Source of the DNA: CAWGXG01 sp963826505
Lineage (GTDB): Bacteria; Chloroflexota; Anaerolineae; Aggregatilineales; Aggregatilineaceae
NCBI GenBank assembly: GCA_963826505.1
Contig: CAWGXG010000007.1
Coordinates: 434,001 to 498,000 of the forward strand
DNA: 64,000 bases
Reading direction: 5' to 3'
In this document: piece by piece, positions 33,522 through 41,976 of the stretch
Layout: every line of letters starts with the position of its first letter
Position numbering within the stretch: the first letter of the stretch is position 1
Notes under the pieces: model-generated
Database searches by the model: none
Told to the model about the DNA's origin: nothing
The model's input: only the letters and a program-made list of their open reading frames with translations
Program-made: the position numbers and the translations under genes

Positions 33522-34535
33522 ATGGAACAATACGCCCAATTCAACGCCAACGCACTTGACTGGCTCTTGGAACCGGATACGGAAAATCCAGGCGTCCGGT
33601 ATTTCGCCCTGCGTGACCTGCTGGGCCGTCCAGTAAACGACCCGGAGGTGGTCGCCGCTCAAGCGGATGTGATGCGGACCGGACCAGTGCCCGTCATCCT
33701 AGATGCTCAAGCGGAAGAAGGCTACTGGGTCAAGCCGGGCGCGGGCTATTCGCCCAAGTACCGGGGCACGCTGTGGTCGCTGCTGTTCCTGGCGCAGTTG
33801 GGCGCGGATGGGCGGGACGAACGGGTGCGCTGCGCCGTCGAGTATGTCTTCGACCACGCCCAGACCGAGGCGGGGGCGTTCTCGTGTAATGGCACGCCCA
33901 GCAAAGCCTACCACTGCTTGTGGGGCAATGTCGTGCGGGCCATGCTCGACCTGGGGATGTGGGGCGACGAACGGCTGACCCAGTCGGTAGAGTGGCTGGC
34001 GCGCTCCGTGACAGGTGACGGGTACGGGCCCTATCACAAATCCGCGGTTCAGGCTCCGGGGTTCGTCTGTGCGATAAACTACGGGCTGCCGTGTGGATGG
34101 GGCGCGGTGCGCGCGCTGTGGGCACTCAACGCGGTGCCGTCAGAGGGACGCACTCCGGCAGTTGAGGCTGCCGTCCGGGCAAGCGTAGATTTTCTGCTGC
34201 GTTATGACATTGCGCGCGCTGATTACCCTTATAAGGACCGTATCAGCCCGCGCTGGTTCGAATTTGCCTATCCGCTCGGTTATGTGACGGACATGCTGCT
34301 CAACCTGGAGGCGCTGACCGGGGCGGGCATCGTGGACGACCCACGTTTGGAAGATGCCGTCGCGCTAATGCTCTCCAAGCAGGACGCGCAGGGGCGTTGG
34401 AAGCTGGAATATAGCTATCGCAGCAAAATGTGGATAAACATCGAAAAGATGGGCCGACCCAGCAAGTGGGTGACGCTGCGGGCGCTGCGCGTGCTCAAGC
34501 GGGTGGCCGTCGATATGGCTGCGGCGGTCAACTGA
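33522..34535 (+). CDS. Alpha-toroid (prenyltransferase/squalene cyclase-like) protein
   Basis: A 337-residue, all-helical protein with repeated blocks of the terpenoid-cyclase toroid fold: KYRGTLWSLLFLAQLGADGR, EYVFDHAQTEAGAFSC and DAQGRWKLEYSYRSKMW. It lacks the DxDD motif of squalene-hopene cyclases and a signal peptide, so cyclase activity is doubtful. Proteins of this type are often labelled 'prenyltransferase' without proof. Two Cys (SCNG, YHCLWG) and a GLPCGWGAVRALWAL block stand out. ATG 33522 has GGAGGGAGG 9 bases before it and is preferred to the TTG or ATG further upstream. It stands alone between the kinase and an integrase remnant. Confidence 0.7.
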   Translation: MEQYAQFNANALDWLLEPDTENPGVRYFALRDLLGRPVNDPEVVAAQADVMRTGPVPVILDAQAEEGYWVKPGAGYSPKYRGTLWSLLFLAQLGADGRDERVRCAVEYVFDHAQTEAGAFSCNGTPSKAYHCLWGNVVRAMLDLGMWGDERLTQSVEWLARSVTGDGYGPYHKSAVQAPGFVCAINYGLPCGWGAVRALWALNAVPSEGRTPAVEAAVRASVDFLLRYDIARADYPYKDRISPRWFEFAYPLGYVTDMLLNLEALTGAGIVDDPRLEDAVALMLSKQDAQGRWKLEYSYRSKMWINIEKMGRPSKWVTLRALRVLKRVAVDMAAAVN

Positions 34536-34642
34536 CGTAGTCCCGAAATTCAGGCGGCCCGCCCGACAAATCACCAGGGAGCCGCCTTATATCCCCGTCG
34601 AAACCTATTCGTGATGTCTGAGCCTGGCTCCTCGTCTTTGTT

Positions 34643-34759
34643 TCCGCTCAATATATGTCCGATAGCACTCGCTGCGCGCCTGTCTTGACCTTGCAGCGCG
34701 TACGCGTAGAGTTTCAGGGTAATCTGCGGGTTGGCATGGCCCAGCCGGGCGCTCGTTTC
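34643..34759 (-). pseudogene. Tyrosine recombinase C-terminal remnant
   Basis: On the minus strand this segment reads ETSARLGHANPQITLKLYAY and continues ALQGQDRRAASAIGHIL. It matches the end of phage-type tyrosine integrases around the catalytic Tyr (usual form SxRLGHANPQITLxxYAH). Upstream, only a degenerate trace of the HxLR block (PHALHAL in another frame) remains. The rest of the integrase is missing, so it is non-functional debris of an integrated element. Confidence 0.7.
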
Positions 34760-35083
34760 CAGACGGTCGAAATAACTGGTCAAACGAGGGCGTGCAGCGC
34801 GTGCGGCGTGGTCTGTCATACGATTCCCCTGGTTGGTCAACAGAATACAGAATGAAGGTGCCATTATGAGCGCGAACGCCCACAGGCAGAATAGGGGACC
34901 CAGGGGAACTGCCTGAGTCACCGCTGATCGTCCCAACCTTTTTGGTATTTTGTACAAGTCCGAAAATGGATTTTTTCTTTATCTGCTAGTGATCTTCGCT
35001 GTGTTCCCTTGCTCTTTCTCTGCGATCCCGGCGGGTCTGTTTTTCCGCTCCCCGAATGGGCGACGCGCGCCTGCATTCCGGTC

Positions 35084-35112
35084 TTTACAGCCCGGCAGAC
35101 GTGTGGTATAAC
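35084..35112 (+). promoter_or_regulatory. Promoter of the structured RNA
   Basis: TTTACA (35084-35089), exactly 17 bases, then TATAAC (35107-35112): each hexamer has one mismatch to consensus. Transcription should start near 35119, four bases before the first paired base of the RNA. Confidence 0.65.
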
Positions 35113-35118
35113 GGTCTT

Positions 35119-35328
35119 ACCCTGCCGTGCGCGTGATCCGCACATCGGTTTTGAGCCAACACCCAAACTATGGGTGCCCAGGTCGTAGCGCAGACGCATT
35201 AGGACCTCGTCCAAAGCCGACGCGCTTGCTAGGTACCCACCTGCGAATGCAGGTTCAAAACGTCGCGGCACACGGCATGGCGGGTGGTCTTATTTGCGCC
35301 TGGCGTCATCTGCCGGGCGCGTTTTTTT
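35119..35328 (+). ncRNA. Candidate structured RNA, family unknown
   Basis: A ~210-base transcript is outlined by a promoter and an intrinsic terminator. Nested helices can be traced: P1 35123-35132 with 35267-35277 (one mismatch), P2 GTTTTGAG (35148-35155) with TTCAAAAC (35254-35261), hairpin CACCCA/TGGGTG (35160-35176), hairpin AGGTC/GACCT (35180-35207) with an inner GCG/CGC, and ACCTGC-GAAT-GCAGGT (35239-35254) just inside P2. It resembles no riboswitch I know; 6S RNA is one guess on size and closed-stem shape. It could be a stand-alone RNA or a leader attenuating the MBL gene. Pairings were found by eye. Confidence 0.5.
35296..35328 (+). terminator. Strong intrinsic terminator before the MBL gene
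   Basis: GCGCCTGGC pairs with GCCGGGCGC (9 bp, one U-G) around GTCATCT, followed by G and seven T. It lies 91 bases before ATG 35420. Confidence 0.85.
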
Positions 35329-35419
35329 CCCGTATTTTCCGCCAAACCTTGATTCCCGGCAGCCAAATCGGTATACTTTCCGCGCTCACGAGGTTTGCCA
35401 CCCAGGGGACCCAACGAAG

Positions 35420-36343
35420 ATGCAGCGAGAACGCGTCGCCGACGACATCTATGTCTTCACAAGCGATCTCTACGCTCAGGTGACAGCCGGGGCAGTGATC
35501 ACTTCTGAGGGCGCTATTCTGATCGATACCCTCGTTTTTCCCGAAGAAGCACGCGCGATCCGGCAGTTTCTCGAAACTCGCCTGAGTTGCCCGGTGCGCT
35601 ATGTGATCAATACCCACTATCACGCTGACCACACCTATGGCACATGCTTTTTCCCTGATGCACAGGTCGTCTCCCACGCGCGCTGTTACGAACTGCTCGA
35701 CACGCGCGGACGGGCTGGTCTGGCCGAGGCGCAGCACAGCTCCTACGAGCTGCACGATGTGCATATCGTCCTGCCGCACCTGGTTTTCGAAACTGGCACG
35801 CTCAGCGTTCACCTGGGCAACAAAACGGTCGAGATGTGGCATTCACCCGGCCACAGCCCGGATTCGGTCGTGTGTCTGGTGAAAGAAGACCGCGTGTTGT
35901 TTGCCGCCGATACGTTGATGCCGCTGCCCTATTTTGTCGATGGCAGTTACGACGAGTTCATCGCCAGCCTGAACGCGCTACGCAACGGGGGCTATGAAAA
36001 TGTCGTACAGGGGCATGGTGAAGTCGTGCTGCGCGGCGAAGTCGAAGAGGTCATCCAGGGCGATCTGGATTATTTGGAGACGATCCGGCAGCGCGTTGAA
36101 GCGATCGTCGAGCGCGGTGATGGGCCTGAAGCGTTGGATGAAATCATCATTGAGGACTGCGGAAAGAGTCGTATCTCGCTCAATGGGCTGGTGCAAGACC
36201 TTCATCAGGCCAATCTGCGCGCGCTGTTCAATATGATGCACAGCCGCCACACCAAAGCCGGACCCACGCTCTCGATCTCAGTGCCGGACTCATGCCAAAA
36301 CACCATACGCGGGACGAGCCAGAATGGTTCGCCCCGCGTTTGA
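35420..36343 (+). CDS. MBL-fold metallo-hydrolase
   Basis: A 307-residue metallo-beta-lactamase-fold hydrolase. The metal motif is THYHADHTYG. Further ligands are the His of HSPGHSPDSVV, the Asp of LFAADTLMP and the His of VVQGHGEVVL, so both metal sites look complete. It resembles broad glyoxalase II/CphA-like clan proteins, and no substrate can be assigned. The C-terminal ~60 residues form a helical and then low-complexity tail. ATG 35420 (MQRERVADDIYVF) gives the usual N-terminal strand and follows an AACGAAG sequence. A terminator immediately upstream of the gene suggests its expression depends on read-through or on its own downstream promoter. Confidence 0.85.
   Translation: MQRERVADDIYVFTSDLYAQVTAGAVITSEGAILIDTLVFPEEARAIRQFLETRLSCPVRYVINTHYHADHTYGTCFFPDAQVVSHARCYELLDTRGRAGLAEAQHSSYELHDVHIVLPHLVFETGTLSVHLGNKTVEMWHSPGHSPDSVVCLVKEDRVLFAADTLMPLPYFVDGSYDEFIASLNALRNGGYENVVQGHGEVVLRGEVEEVIQGDLDYLETIRQRVEAIVERGDGPEALDEIIIEDCGKSRISLNGLVQDLHQANLRALFNMMHSRHTKAGPTLSISVPDSCQNTIRGTSQNGSPRV
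36308..36341. terminator. Hairpin between convergent genes
   Basis: CGCGGG-A-CGA-GCC pairs with GGT-TCG-C-CCCGCG, followed by TTT. It overlaps the end of the MBL gene and faces the SPFH gene, so it may end both transcripts. Confidence 0.55.
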
Positions 36344-36373
36344 TGCATGGTGTGGAATATTTCAGGCGTGCCG

Positions 36374-37405
36374 TTAGTTCGTGGTCGTCGTTGTCGAGGT
36401 CGCAGGCGTTTCGGACAGGTCCGCCCCGCTAGCCGCCATCAGACTCTGCATGTCGAACAAAAACGGGCTGTTGGACGGAATCACGACGATCCGCACGTTG
36501 TCGCTCAATGTCTCGACATAACGCCACTGCAGCAGCAGCGGGTTCTGGGCAAGCTGCTCGTTGATCAGGCGCAGGGCTTCGGTTTCACCCGTCGCGCGGA
36601 TTTCGGCGGCGTCGGCATCACCGCGCGCCAGTTCGCGGACCTGTTCAGCTTCTTGCTGGCGCTGCTTGACGCGGAACTCGGCTTCCTGAGCTTCCTGCTG
36701 CGCGACCTGCTTGCGCTCGATCGAAGCGACGTATTCTGGAGAGAACGCGATATTGCGAATCAGCACGTTCGTTAACTGGAAGCCTTCTGGCTCGATCAAC
36801 CCCCGGATACCGGCTTCAATCTCGTCTTCAAGCTGGGTATGCTCCGTGCCGTAAATCTGCTCGACGCGGAAGTTCGTCAGCGCGGCGCGCACCTGGTTAC
36901 GCAACGTGGGACGGATCAGGCCGTTGATATAACGGTCTTGCCAGTTTTGCTTGATGACATTGGCGTTGGCTGGATCGATGCGGAAGATCATGGTCACGTC
37001 CAGCCGGACCTGCTGACCGTCTTGCGTCAGCGCGACGACCGCATCGTCGCCGCTGACCGCCCCTTCGCCGGGCACACCGGACACGGTGTATTCCTGCTGG
37101 CTAGTCGTATAAATAGTGACTTCCTGGATGCCGGGTATGATGATATGCAAGCCCGGTTGGAGCGGCGTCGGAGCGAGGTCACCGGTCAGCGCGTTGAAGA
37201 CCACGCCGACTTCATCCGGCTGGAGCTCCACCACACCCGCTCCCATCGCGAAGAACAGCACCGCGACCACCACCCCCACGACGGTCACTACCGCGCCCGC
37301 GCGCGCAGACTCATTGCGCGACACGGCCTGCACCGCCATAAACACGCCAAAACCGGCAATGGCTAACCCGGCAATGGCTAACATACTCAAAACAAGACCG
37401 ATCAT
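36374..37405 (-). CDS. SPFH/prohibitin-family membrane protein
   Basis: A 343-residue protein with two N-terminal hydrophobic helices (GLVLSMLAIAGLAIAGFGVF and VVTVVGVVVAVLFFAMGAG). A prohibitin-type SPFH domain follows (VVELQPDEVGVVFNALTG; LQPGLHIIIPGIQEV; VRLDVTMIFRIDPAN). A coiled-coil segment comes next (AQQEAQEAEFRVKQRQQEAE). Such proteins form rings in the membrane and act as scaffolds or regulators of proteases such as FtsH. The Thr-rich tail is unusual but short. AAAGGAGAAATAG precedes ATG 37405. It is transcribed alone, divergent from the lgt-like gene. Confidence 0.88.
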   Translation of the reverse strand: MIGLVLSMLAIAGLAIAGFGVFMAVQAVSRNESARAGAVVTVVGVVVAVLFFAMGAGVVELQPDEVGVVFNALTGDLAPTPLQPGLHIIIPGIQEVTIYTTSQQEYTVSGVPGEGAVSGDDAVVALTQDGQQVRLDVTMIFRIDPANANVIKQNWQDRYINGLIRPTLRNQVRAALTNFRVEQIYGTEHTQLEDEIEAGIRGLIEPEGFQLTNVLIRNIAFSPEYVASIERKQVAQQEAQEAEFRVKQRQQEAEQVRELARGDADAAEIRATGETEALRLINEQLAQNPLLLQWRYVETLSDNVRIVVIPSNSPFLFDMQSLMAASGADLSETPATSTTTTTN

Positions 37406-37695
37406 TCTATTTCTCCTTTGAATGCTGGCGTAGGATACGCACTGGTGTGCGTGAGTTGTCTAGCGTGGACTAATGATGTCCGTTGACCAATCTTCCTGAT
37501 TATACCAGCCCTACCGCTGTTCTCGCTGATTTCAGGCTGACATCCTGCCGATAACAGTCTTTATAGCTTGACTATCATCGCGAATCTGCGCAGCGCCACC
37601 CGGTTGACAGCCGCGCCAATCCGTTTTAACGTTGGTGGGAGTTGCCGCCGTAATCCGCTATGATTGACGCTAACCAGACGCGTTGAAAGCTGCCT

Positions 37696-38514
37696 ATGAA
37701 CCCGGTCGCGATCGCTATTGGTCCACTCACCCTGCACGCCTATACCGCGTGGCTGATGGGCGGGATGCTGGCCGGATTGGGCCTCATCCTGTTGATCGGC
37801 TGCCGCCGCGATCCCGATCATGTCGCGGCCTGGCTGGATGTCGGGATCGCGGGCATTGTGGCGGGCGTGATCGGCGCGCGGCTGATGTATGTCGCGCTCG
37901 AATGGGACTTTTTCGCGGAAAATACCGGCGAGATCACCCGGCTGTCGCACGGTGGGCTGGACTGGCATGGCGGGCTGCTGCTGGCAGTCCCGGCGGTGAT
38001 TCTCGCAGCCCGGCTGCGGCGCGTACCGCTGCGTCCCTGGTCGGATGCGGCCGCGCTGGCGTGGCCGGTCGGGCTGGCGGCGGCGTGGCTGGCCTGCCGT
38101 CGCAATGGCTGCGGCTACGGGTACGAAGTCGCGACGCTGGCGGACTGGCCCGGCTGGTTAGTGGCGGAACTGCCCGACGTGTACGGGTTGATCGCCCCGC
38201 GCCTCGACGTACAGGCGGGCGGAGCCGTGTGGGGTGGGCTGCTGCTGGCGCTGGCGCTCGTCATGACATGGCGCGGCTGGCTGCCGGGGGTACGCGTGTG
38301 GGCCGTGCTGGCGTTTACCGGACTCGGTCTGGCACTGCTGGATTTCTTCCGCGCCGATCCCGCGCCGCGCCTGCTCGATCACCGCGCCGATCTGGTTTTC
38401 GACCTGCTCGTCCTGCTGTTTGGCACTACCATCGGCGGGATGCTGTGGCTGTTGGATGTGCGCGCGGCAGAGGCTGACTCGACTGCCCGCACGTCTCAGG
38501 AGGAATCCGTATGA
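37696..38514 (+). CDS. lgt: Prolipoprotein diacylglyceryl transferase-like protein
   Basis: A 272-residue polytopic membrane protein of the Lgt family, the enzyme that adds diacylglycerol to the lipobox Cys of prelipoproteins. The Lgt block GGLDWHGGLL corresponds to GGLxxHGG with its essential His. Arg-rich loops (GARLMYV..EWDFF) match the family. The usual R-x-G-N-F-x-N-x-E block is replaced by ACRRNGCGYGYE, so it is a divergent subgroup whose activity needs testing. The window encodes two lipoproteins that would need such an enzyme. It overlaps the next gene by 4 bases (ATGA). Confidence 0.78.
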   Translation: MNPVAIAIGPLTLHAYTAWLMGGMLAGLGLILLIGCRRDPDHVAAWLDVGIAGIVAGVIGARLMYVALEWDFFAENTGEITRLSHGGLDWHGGLLLAVPAVILAARLRRVPLRPWSDAAALAWPVGLAAAWLACRRNGCGYGYEVATLADWPGWLVAELPDVYGLIAPRLDVQAGGAVWGGLLLALALVMTWRGWLPGVRVWAVLAFTGLGLALLDFFRADPAPRLLDHRADLVFDLLVLLFGTTIGGMLWLLDVRAAEADSTARTSQEESV

Positions 38515-39383
38515 GCATTCGCATCGGGTTAGCCCAGTTCGCGCCCAAGCTGGGCGATGTCCCCGCCAATCTGACCAAACACATGGAAAGTATCGAACAG
38601 GCGGTGGCCCAGGGCGTCCAGCTATTGCTGTTCCCGGAGCTGTCGCTGACCGGCTACTATCTGCAGGACTTGGTATACGAGCTGGCGATCCACCCCTCCG
38701 CGCAGGACCCGACGTTCGGTCCGCTGCTGGAAGCCACCCGCGCGCATGACATTGACCTGACCGTCGGTTTTGTGGAAGAAGACCGTCGTCACCGTTTCTA
38801 TATTTCGCAGGCCTATCTCAGCCAGGGCGCGATCGTCCACGTGCACCACAAAGTCTACCTGCCCACCTATGGCCTGTTCGACGAAGGGCGCTACTTCGCC
38901 TGGGGCGACAGCGTGCGCGCCTTTGAGACGCGTTTCGGGCGGGTCGGCATGCTGATCTGTGAGGATTTCTGGCACGCGTCCCCGCCGTACCTGCTGTGGC
39001 TGGACGGCGCGGACATCCTGCTGATGCACAGCGCCAGCCCGGGGCGCGGGCTGGACGAAGGCGGGATGCTGCGCAGCGCCCGCTGGGTAGACCTGGTGAA
39101 CCAGTCCTACGCCAGCCTGTTCACCAACTTTGTGATCCACTGCAACCGGACCGGTTTCGAAGGCGGGCTGAATTTTTGGGGCGGCAGTCTCATCGCGGAC
39201 CCCAACGGCGACGTGCTGCTGAGCGGTCCGCACTTCGAAGAGGCGCTGCTGGTCGGTGAGATCGATCTGAACCAGCTCCACCGCACGCGCTACCGCCTGC
39301 CGCTGCTGCGCGACGAGCGCACCGGCCTGCTCAACCGCGAGCTGTCGCGTATTTTGAATGAGCGCCCCGACGGCAGCCGCTAA
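38511..39383 (+). CDS. Carbon-nitrogen hydrolase (nitrilase superfamily)
   Basis: A 290-residue amidase of the nitrilase superfamily. The catalytic triad is Glu43 (FPELSLTGYY), Lys114 (HHKVYLPTYG) and Cys150 (MLICEDFWH). LTGYYLQDLVYEL and the EGRYFAWGD block resemble the glutaminase domain of glutamine-dependent NAD synthetase, but there is no synthetase domain. So the partner or substrate is open: a free amidase or a split NadE glutaminase. Translation is coupled to the lgt-like gene through the ATGA overlap. Confidence 0.88.
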   Translation: MSIRIGLAQFAPKLGDVPANLTKHMESIEQAVAQGVQLLLFPELSLTGYYLQDLVYELAIHPSAQDPTFGPLLEATRAHDIDLTVGFVEEDRRHRFYISQAYLSQGAIVHVHHKVYLPTYGLFDEGRYFAWGDSVRAFETRFGRVGMLICEDFWHASPPYLLWLDGADILLMHSASPGRGLDEGGMLRSARWVDLVNQSYASLFTNFVIHCNRTGFEGGLNFWGGSLIADPNGDVLLSGPHFEEALLVGEIDLNQLHRTRYRLPLLRDERTGLLNRELSRILNERPDGSR

Positions 39384-39402
39384 GCCGTCAAAGGAAAAGA
39401 CC

Positions 39403-40368
39403 ATGTTCGTACATCACAACACCCCGCGTCGCCCGCTTTCGCGTCTCATGCTGGTTGGCGTCGTGATCGCGCTGCTGCTGGCCGGACTGGCTATCTCCGC
39501 GGCGCGCGCTCAAGATAACCGCCCCGCCGAAGTGACCGTACAGCCGATCGCGCTGGCGGGTCCGGCGGCGGCCCAAGATGCCGAGTTATCTGGACTGGCG
39601 TGGTACGGTGATTGGCTGCTGCTGCTGGACGAGAATCCCAATATCTATCAGAGTGAAGGCAACGCGGGCGTGTTTTACGCGCTCAACAAGGCCGACATCC
39701 TCGCCTATCTCGATGCAACGGATCCCGCGCCGCTGGAACCGGTCGCCGTGCCGGTCTTTGCCTCGGACTTCAAGCGCACGATCCCGGGTTTCGACGGGTT
39801 CGAAGCGGTAGCCTTCGACGGTGACCGCGTTTACATGGCGATCGAGGTCTGGAAATCGGCCACGGAGATGCGCGGGATTCTGGTCAGCGGGACGATCGCG
39901 CCCGATCTGAGCGCGATCACGCTCGACCTGGATCATACTGTTGAGCTGCTGCCGCAGACCGACCTGACGAATATCGCTTACGAAACCCTATTCGTGGCGG
40001 GTGATCGCCTGATTGCGTTGTACGAGGTCAACGGCGCGGCGCTGAATCCAACGCCCTTCGCCTACAGCGTCAGCCTCGATTTTCAGAGCGTGGAACAGAT
40101 TCCACTGCCCACCATCGATTACCGCATCACCGACGCGACCACGCTGGATCTCGGATGGGATGTTCTGGGCGATGAATTTCTTTTTCCCTGGCGATGTCGC
40201 CCAATACACCGACCGCGATCCGATCGCCGAGCAATATGGGCAGGGCAAAACACACGCCAAATTCCCGCAGGTCGAACGGCTGATCGCGTTTCATTACGCG
40301 CCGGAGGGGATCACCTTGGCCGGGCTGCCGCCGATCCAGTTCGAGCTGACAGGCATTGTGTCGCGTAA
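39403..40368 (+). CDS. Secreted beta-propeller-like protein (5' part)
   Basis: A signal peptide (LMLVGVVIALLLAGLAISAARAQ) precedes an all-beta secreted domain with blocks ELSGLAWYGDWLLLLDENP and GFDGFEAVAFDGDRVYMAIE. These resemble the esterase-like or phytase-like propeller family. The frame shifts near 40170; from there to the stop at 40368 it is out of frame, and the C-terminus continues in the next fragment. AAAGGAAAAGACC precedes ATG 39403. The full product would be about 355 residues. No enzyme motif is clear enough to predict a substrate. Confidence 0.7.
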   Translation: MFVHHNTPRRPLSRLMLVGVVIALLLAGLAISAARAQDNRPAEVTVQPIALAGPAAAQDAELSGLAWYGDWLLLLDENPNIYQSEGNAGVFYALNKADILAYLDATDPAPLEPVAVPVFASDFKRTIPGFDGFEAVAFDGDRVYMAIEVWKSATEMRGILVSGTIAPDLSAITLDLDHTVELLPQTDLTNIAYETLFVAGDRLIALYEVNGAALNPTPFAYSVSLDFQSVEQIPLPTIDYRITDATTLDLGWDVLGDEFLFPWRCRPIHRPRSDRRAIWAGQNTRQIPAGRTADRVSLRAGGDHLGRAAADPVRADRHCVA

Positions 40369-40471
40369 CTGGGAAGGACTCGCGCGCCTGGATACGCGCG
40401 GCTTCCTGGTAGTGACGGATACGTTTCCCAATACCATCCTGGGCTTTGTCGCTGCGCCGCAGACCGGCTAA
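40160..40471 (+). CDS. Secreted beta-propeller-like protein (3' part)
   Basis: This frame continues the secreted protein after the break near 40170: FWAMNFFFPGDVAQYTDRDP, VERLIAFHYAPEGITLAG, then LEGLARLD-type block NWEGLARLDTRGFLVVTDTF near the end. The last block is what related propeller proteins show at their C-terminus, so the two frames belong to one gene. The ATG 40160 is not a real start. Confidence 0.65.
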   Translation: MFWAMNFFFPGDVAQYTDRDPIAEQYGQGKTHAKFPQVERLIAFHYAPEGITLAGLPPIQFELTGIVSRNWEGLARLDTRGFLVVTDTFPNTILGFVAAPQTG

Positions 40472-40519
40472 TCGACTGCACGGTCTGCTCGCTTACGCAT
40501 GATCGCATAAGGTGGGGGC

Positions 40520-40858
40520 ATGATCTTTGTGAAAGCTGCCAATTTGGCGGTGCGCTTCGTGTTGGAATTGTGCGCGCTGGCCGCGCTCAGCTATTGGGGA
40601 TTCCGCACCGATCAGGGCACGCTGATCAGGTGGGGTCTGGGGATCGGCGCACCGCTGTTGGCGGCCGCGGTTTGGGGCACGTTTGTCGCGCCGCGCGCGC
40701 TAAAACCTCTCTCGGGAGCAGCCCATCTCGCCGTGGAAATCGCCGTTTTCGGATGTGCCACCCTCGCCCTGGTGCTGGCCGACCGTCCGACATGGGGCGC
40801 GGCACTGGCGCTGGCCTATGTGATCAACCGCGCGCTCATCGCGCTATGGTCTCAATAG
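40520..40858 (+). CDS. YrdB-like (DUF2568) membrane protein
   Basis: A 112-residue protein with four predicted membrane helices and the family pattern: N-terminal AVRFVLELCALAALSYWGF, middle LLAAAVWGTFVAPRA and C-terminal VINRALIALWSQ. Function is unknown in the family. GGTGGGGGC lies just before ATG 40520. It is probably transcribed with the genes upstream. Confidence 0.85.
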   Translation: MIFVKAANLAVRFVLELCALAALSYWGFRTDQGTLIRWGLGIGAPLLAAAVWGTFVAPRALKPLSGAAHLAVEIAVFGCATLALVLADRPTWGAALALAYVINRALIALWSQ

Positions 40859-40930
40859 CACGGGAAAAACCAGTACTTGAGTTCCATTAGCAGCCGCCCT
40901 AAAAAGTGCCACACGTCAAATTTACTGCGT

Positions 40931-40958
40931 TTGACAGCCTCAAAAACCGGATTACAAT
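40931..40958 (+). promoter_or_regulatory. Promoter of the I9-like inhibitor gene
   Basis: TTGACA (40931-40936), a 16-base spacer and TACAAT (40953-40958) give a near-consensus promoter ~70 bases before ATG 41027. Confidence 0.75.
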
Positions 40959-41026
40959 TGTAGATCACCTTCATCTTCCCGTGAGCGGACATCGATCACG
41001 GGAATGGGGTAGAAAGGCGCTCGTCG

Positions 41027-41698
41027 ATGAATCACGGAGTACGATTCACACAGCGCGCGGTGTGGTGGGCCGCTGGGTTCGCGGGGATAGGGGTTCTTAT
41101 CCTCGTGGCCGTGCTGAGTGCGATACCCACTGTTGATGCGGCTCACAGCCAGGTAGCCAGACAGATGACTCCTACACCAGAATCACCCCATCGTCGCCCT
41201 GCGGATGCTCAACCCCCTTCCACACTTCCCTCGTGGCAGGACACTGAAGGGTTGCATCCGGCTGGCCCCGGCGCAGAACGTCCCGGCATGGTGCCCACCG
41301 AAGGGCCAGTAGAGGCCATGGTCGTGCTACAAGACCCGCCTGCTGCGCGCGTTTACAACCTGTTTCGTCAATCGCTGTGGGGTTCCGACGCCGTCGCCGG
41401 TAGGCTGGCCGCGGCGCAGACTGAACGGATTCAAACCGCCCAACAAGCCCTGATCCCCTTGCTGACTGCGCCCCCCATCAACGCCACTGTGACCGGCAGC
41501 ACGCAGCAGGTGATGAACGCCATTATGATCGTGGTGGATGTGTCGCAGCTTGACGCTATCCGCCAACTGCCGGGTGTCGTGTCAGTTCAACTGATGCGCA
41601 TTGGGGAACTCACCGGCCCCGGCGCGCCCAGCCTGAACATCCCGGGCGATCAACCGATCATGCCCGGACGACCAGACAACCGTCCGGCAATCCAATAA
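41027..41698 (+). CDS. Secreted stand-alone I9-like (subtilase propeptide) protein
   Basis: A 223-residue secreted or anchored protein. An N-terminal helix (AAGFAGIGVLILVAVLSAI) and a Pro-rich linker lead to a domain at ~95-190. That domain matches the prodomain of the subtilase encoded next door: VEAMVVLQDPP / INIIIELNEP, QTAQQALIPLL / IAQQALLANL, GSTQQVMNAIMIVVD / GRTSQVLNAIFVNAD, LPGVVSVQ / LPGVKTAY. No protease domain follows. I infer an inhibitor or folding helper acting in trans on the neighbouring protease. The gene has its own promoter, and ATG 41027 is the only good start. Confidence 0.75.
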   Translation: MNHGVRFTQRAVWWAAGFAGIGVLILVAVLSAIPTVDAAHSQVARQMTPTPESPHRRPADAQPPSTLPSWQDTEGLHPAGPGAERPGMVPTEGPVEAMVVLQDPPAARVYNLFRQSLWGSDAVAGRLAAAQTERIQTAQQALIPLLTAPPINATVTGSTQQVMNAIMIVVDVSQLDAIRQLPGVVSVQLMRIGELTGPGAPSLNIPGDQPIMPGRPDNRPAIQ

Positions 41699-41771
41699 CC
41701 TCCCCTATCTAACCCATGCCCGACGTGCGATGCCGGGCGAAGTTGGATCGCGTCGCACATATTAATATAGG

Positions 41772-41801
41772 TTGACTCGTTAAGAAGACTATTCTTATAG
41801 C
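41772..41801 (+). promoter_or_regulatory. Candidate promoter of the subtilase gene
   Basis: TTGACT (41772-41777), 18 bases and TATAGC (41796-41801) lie ~175 bases before ATG 41977. The leader between them shows no recognised element. Confidence 0.5.
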
Positions 41802-41976
41802 GCTGTTTTCTGCGAATCGCTGCACACAGAATGACAAAGGAGTCTCCATGAATTGACATTACAAGCCACTTCTCGAATTAGGACTGTTCGACAGAACTGA
41901 CTGGGCCGCCCCCGATCCGGCTCACTGGTCAATTTGGTGACTTAGGTCCTCAACCTAAAACATAGGGTGGAATTTT

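Larger units (their letters stand above)
34536..35118. other. Non-coding stretch with mobile-element debris
   Basis: Between the toroid gene stop and the structured RNA at 35119 there is no intact gene. It holds the integrase tail at 34643-34759 and a more AT-rich stretch at about 34940-35000. The open frames seen here on both strands look random in composition. Confidence 0.6.

Noticed and set aside
34571..34957. A 128-residue integrase gene
   Set aside because: Only residues ~67-105 resemble an integrase; the rest is random sequence and the catalytic core is missing.
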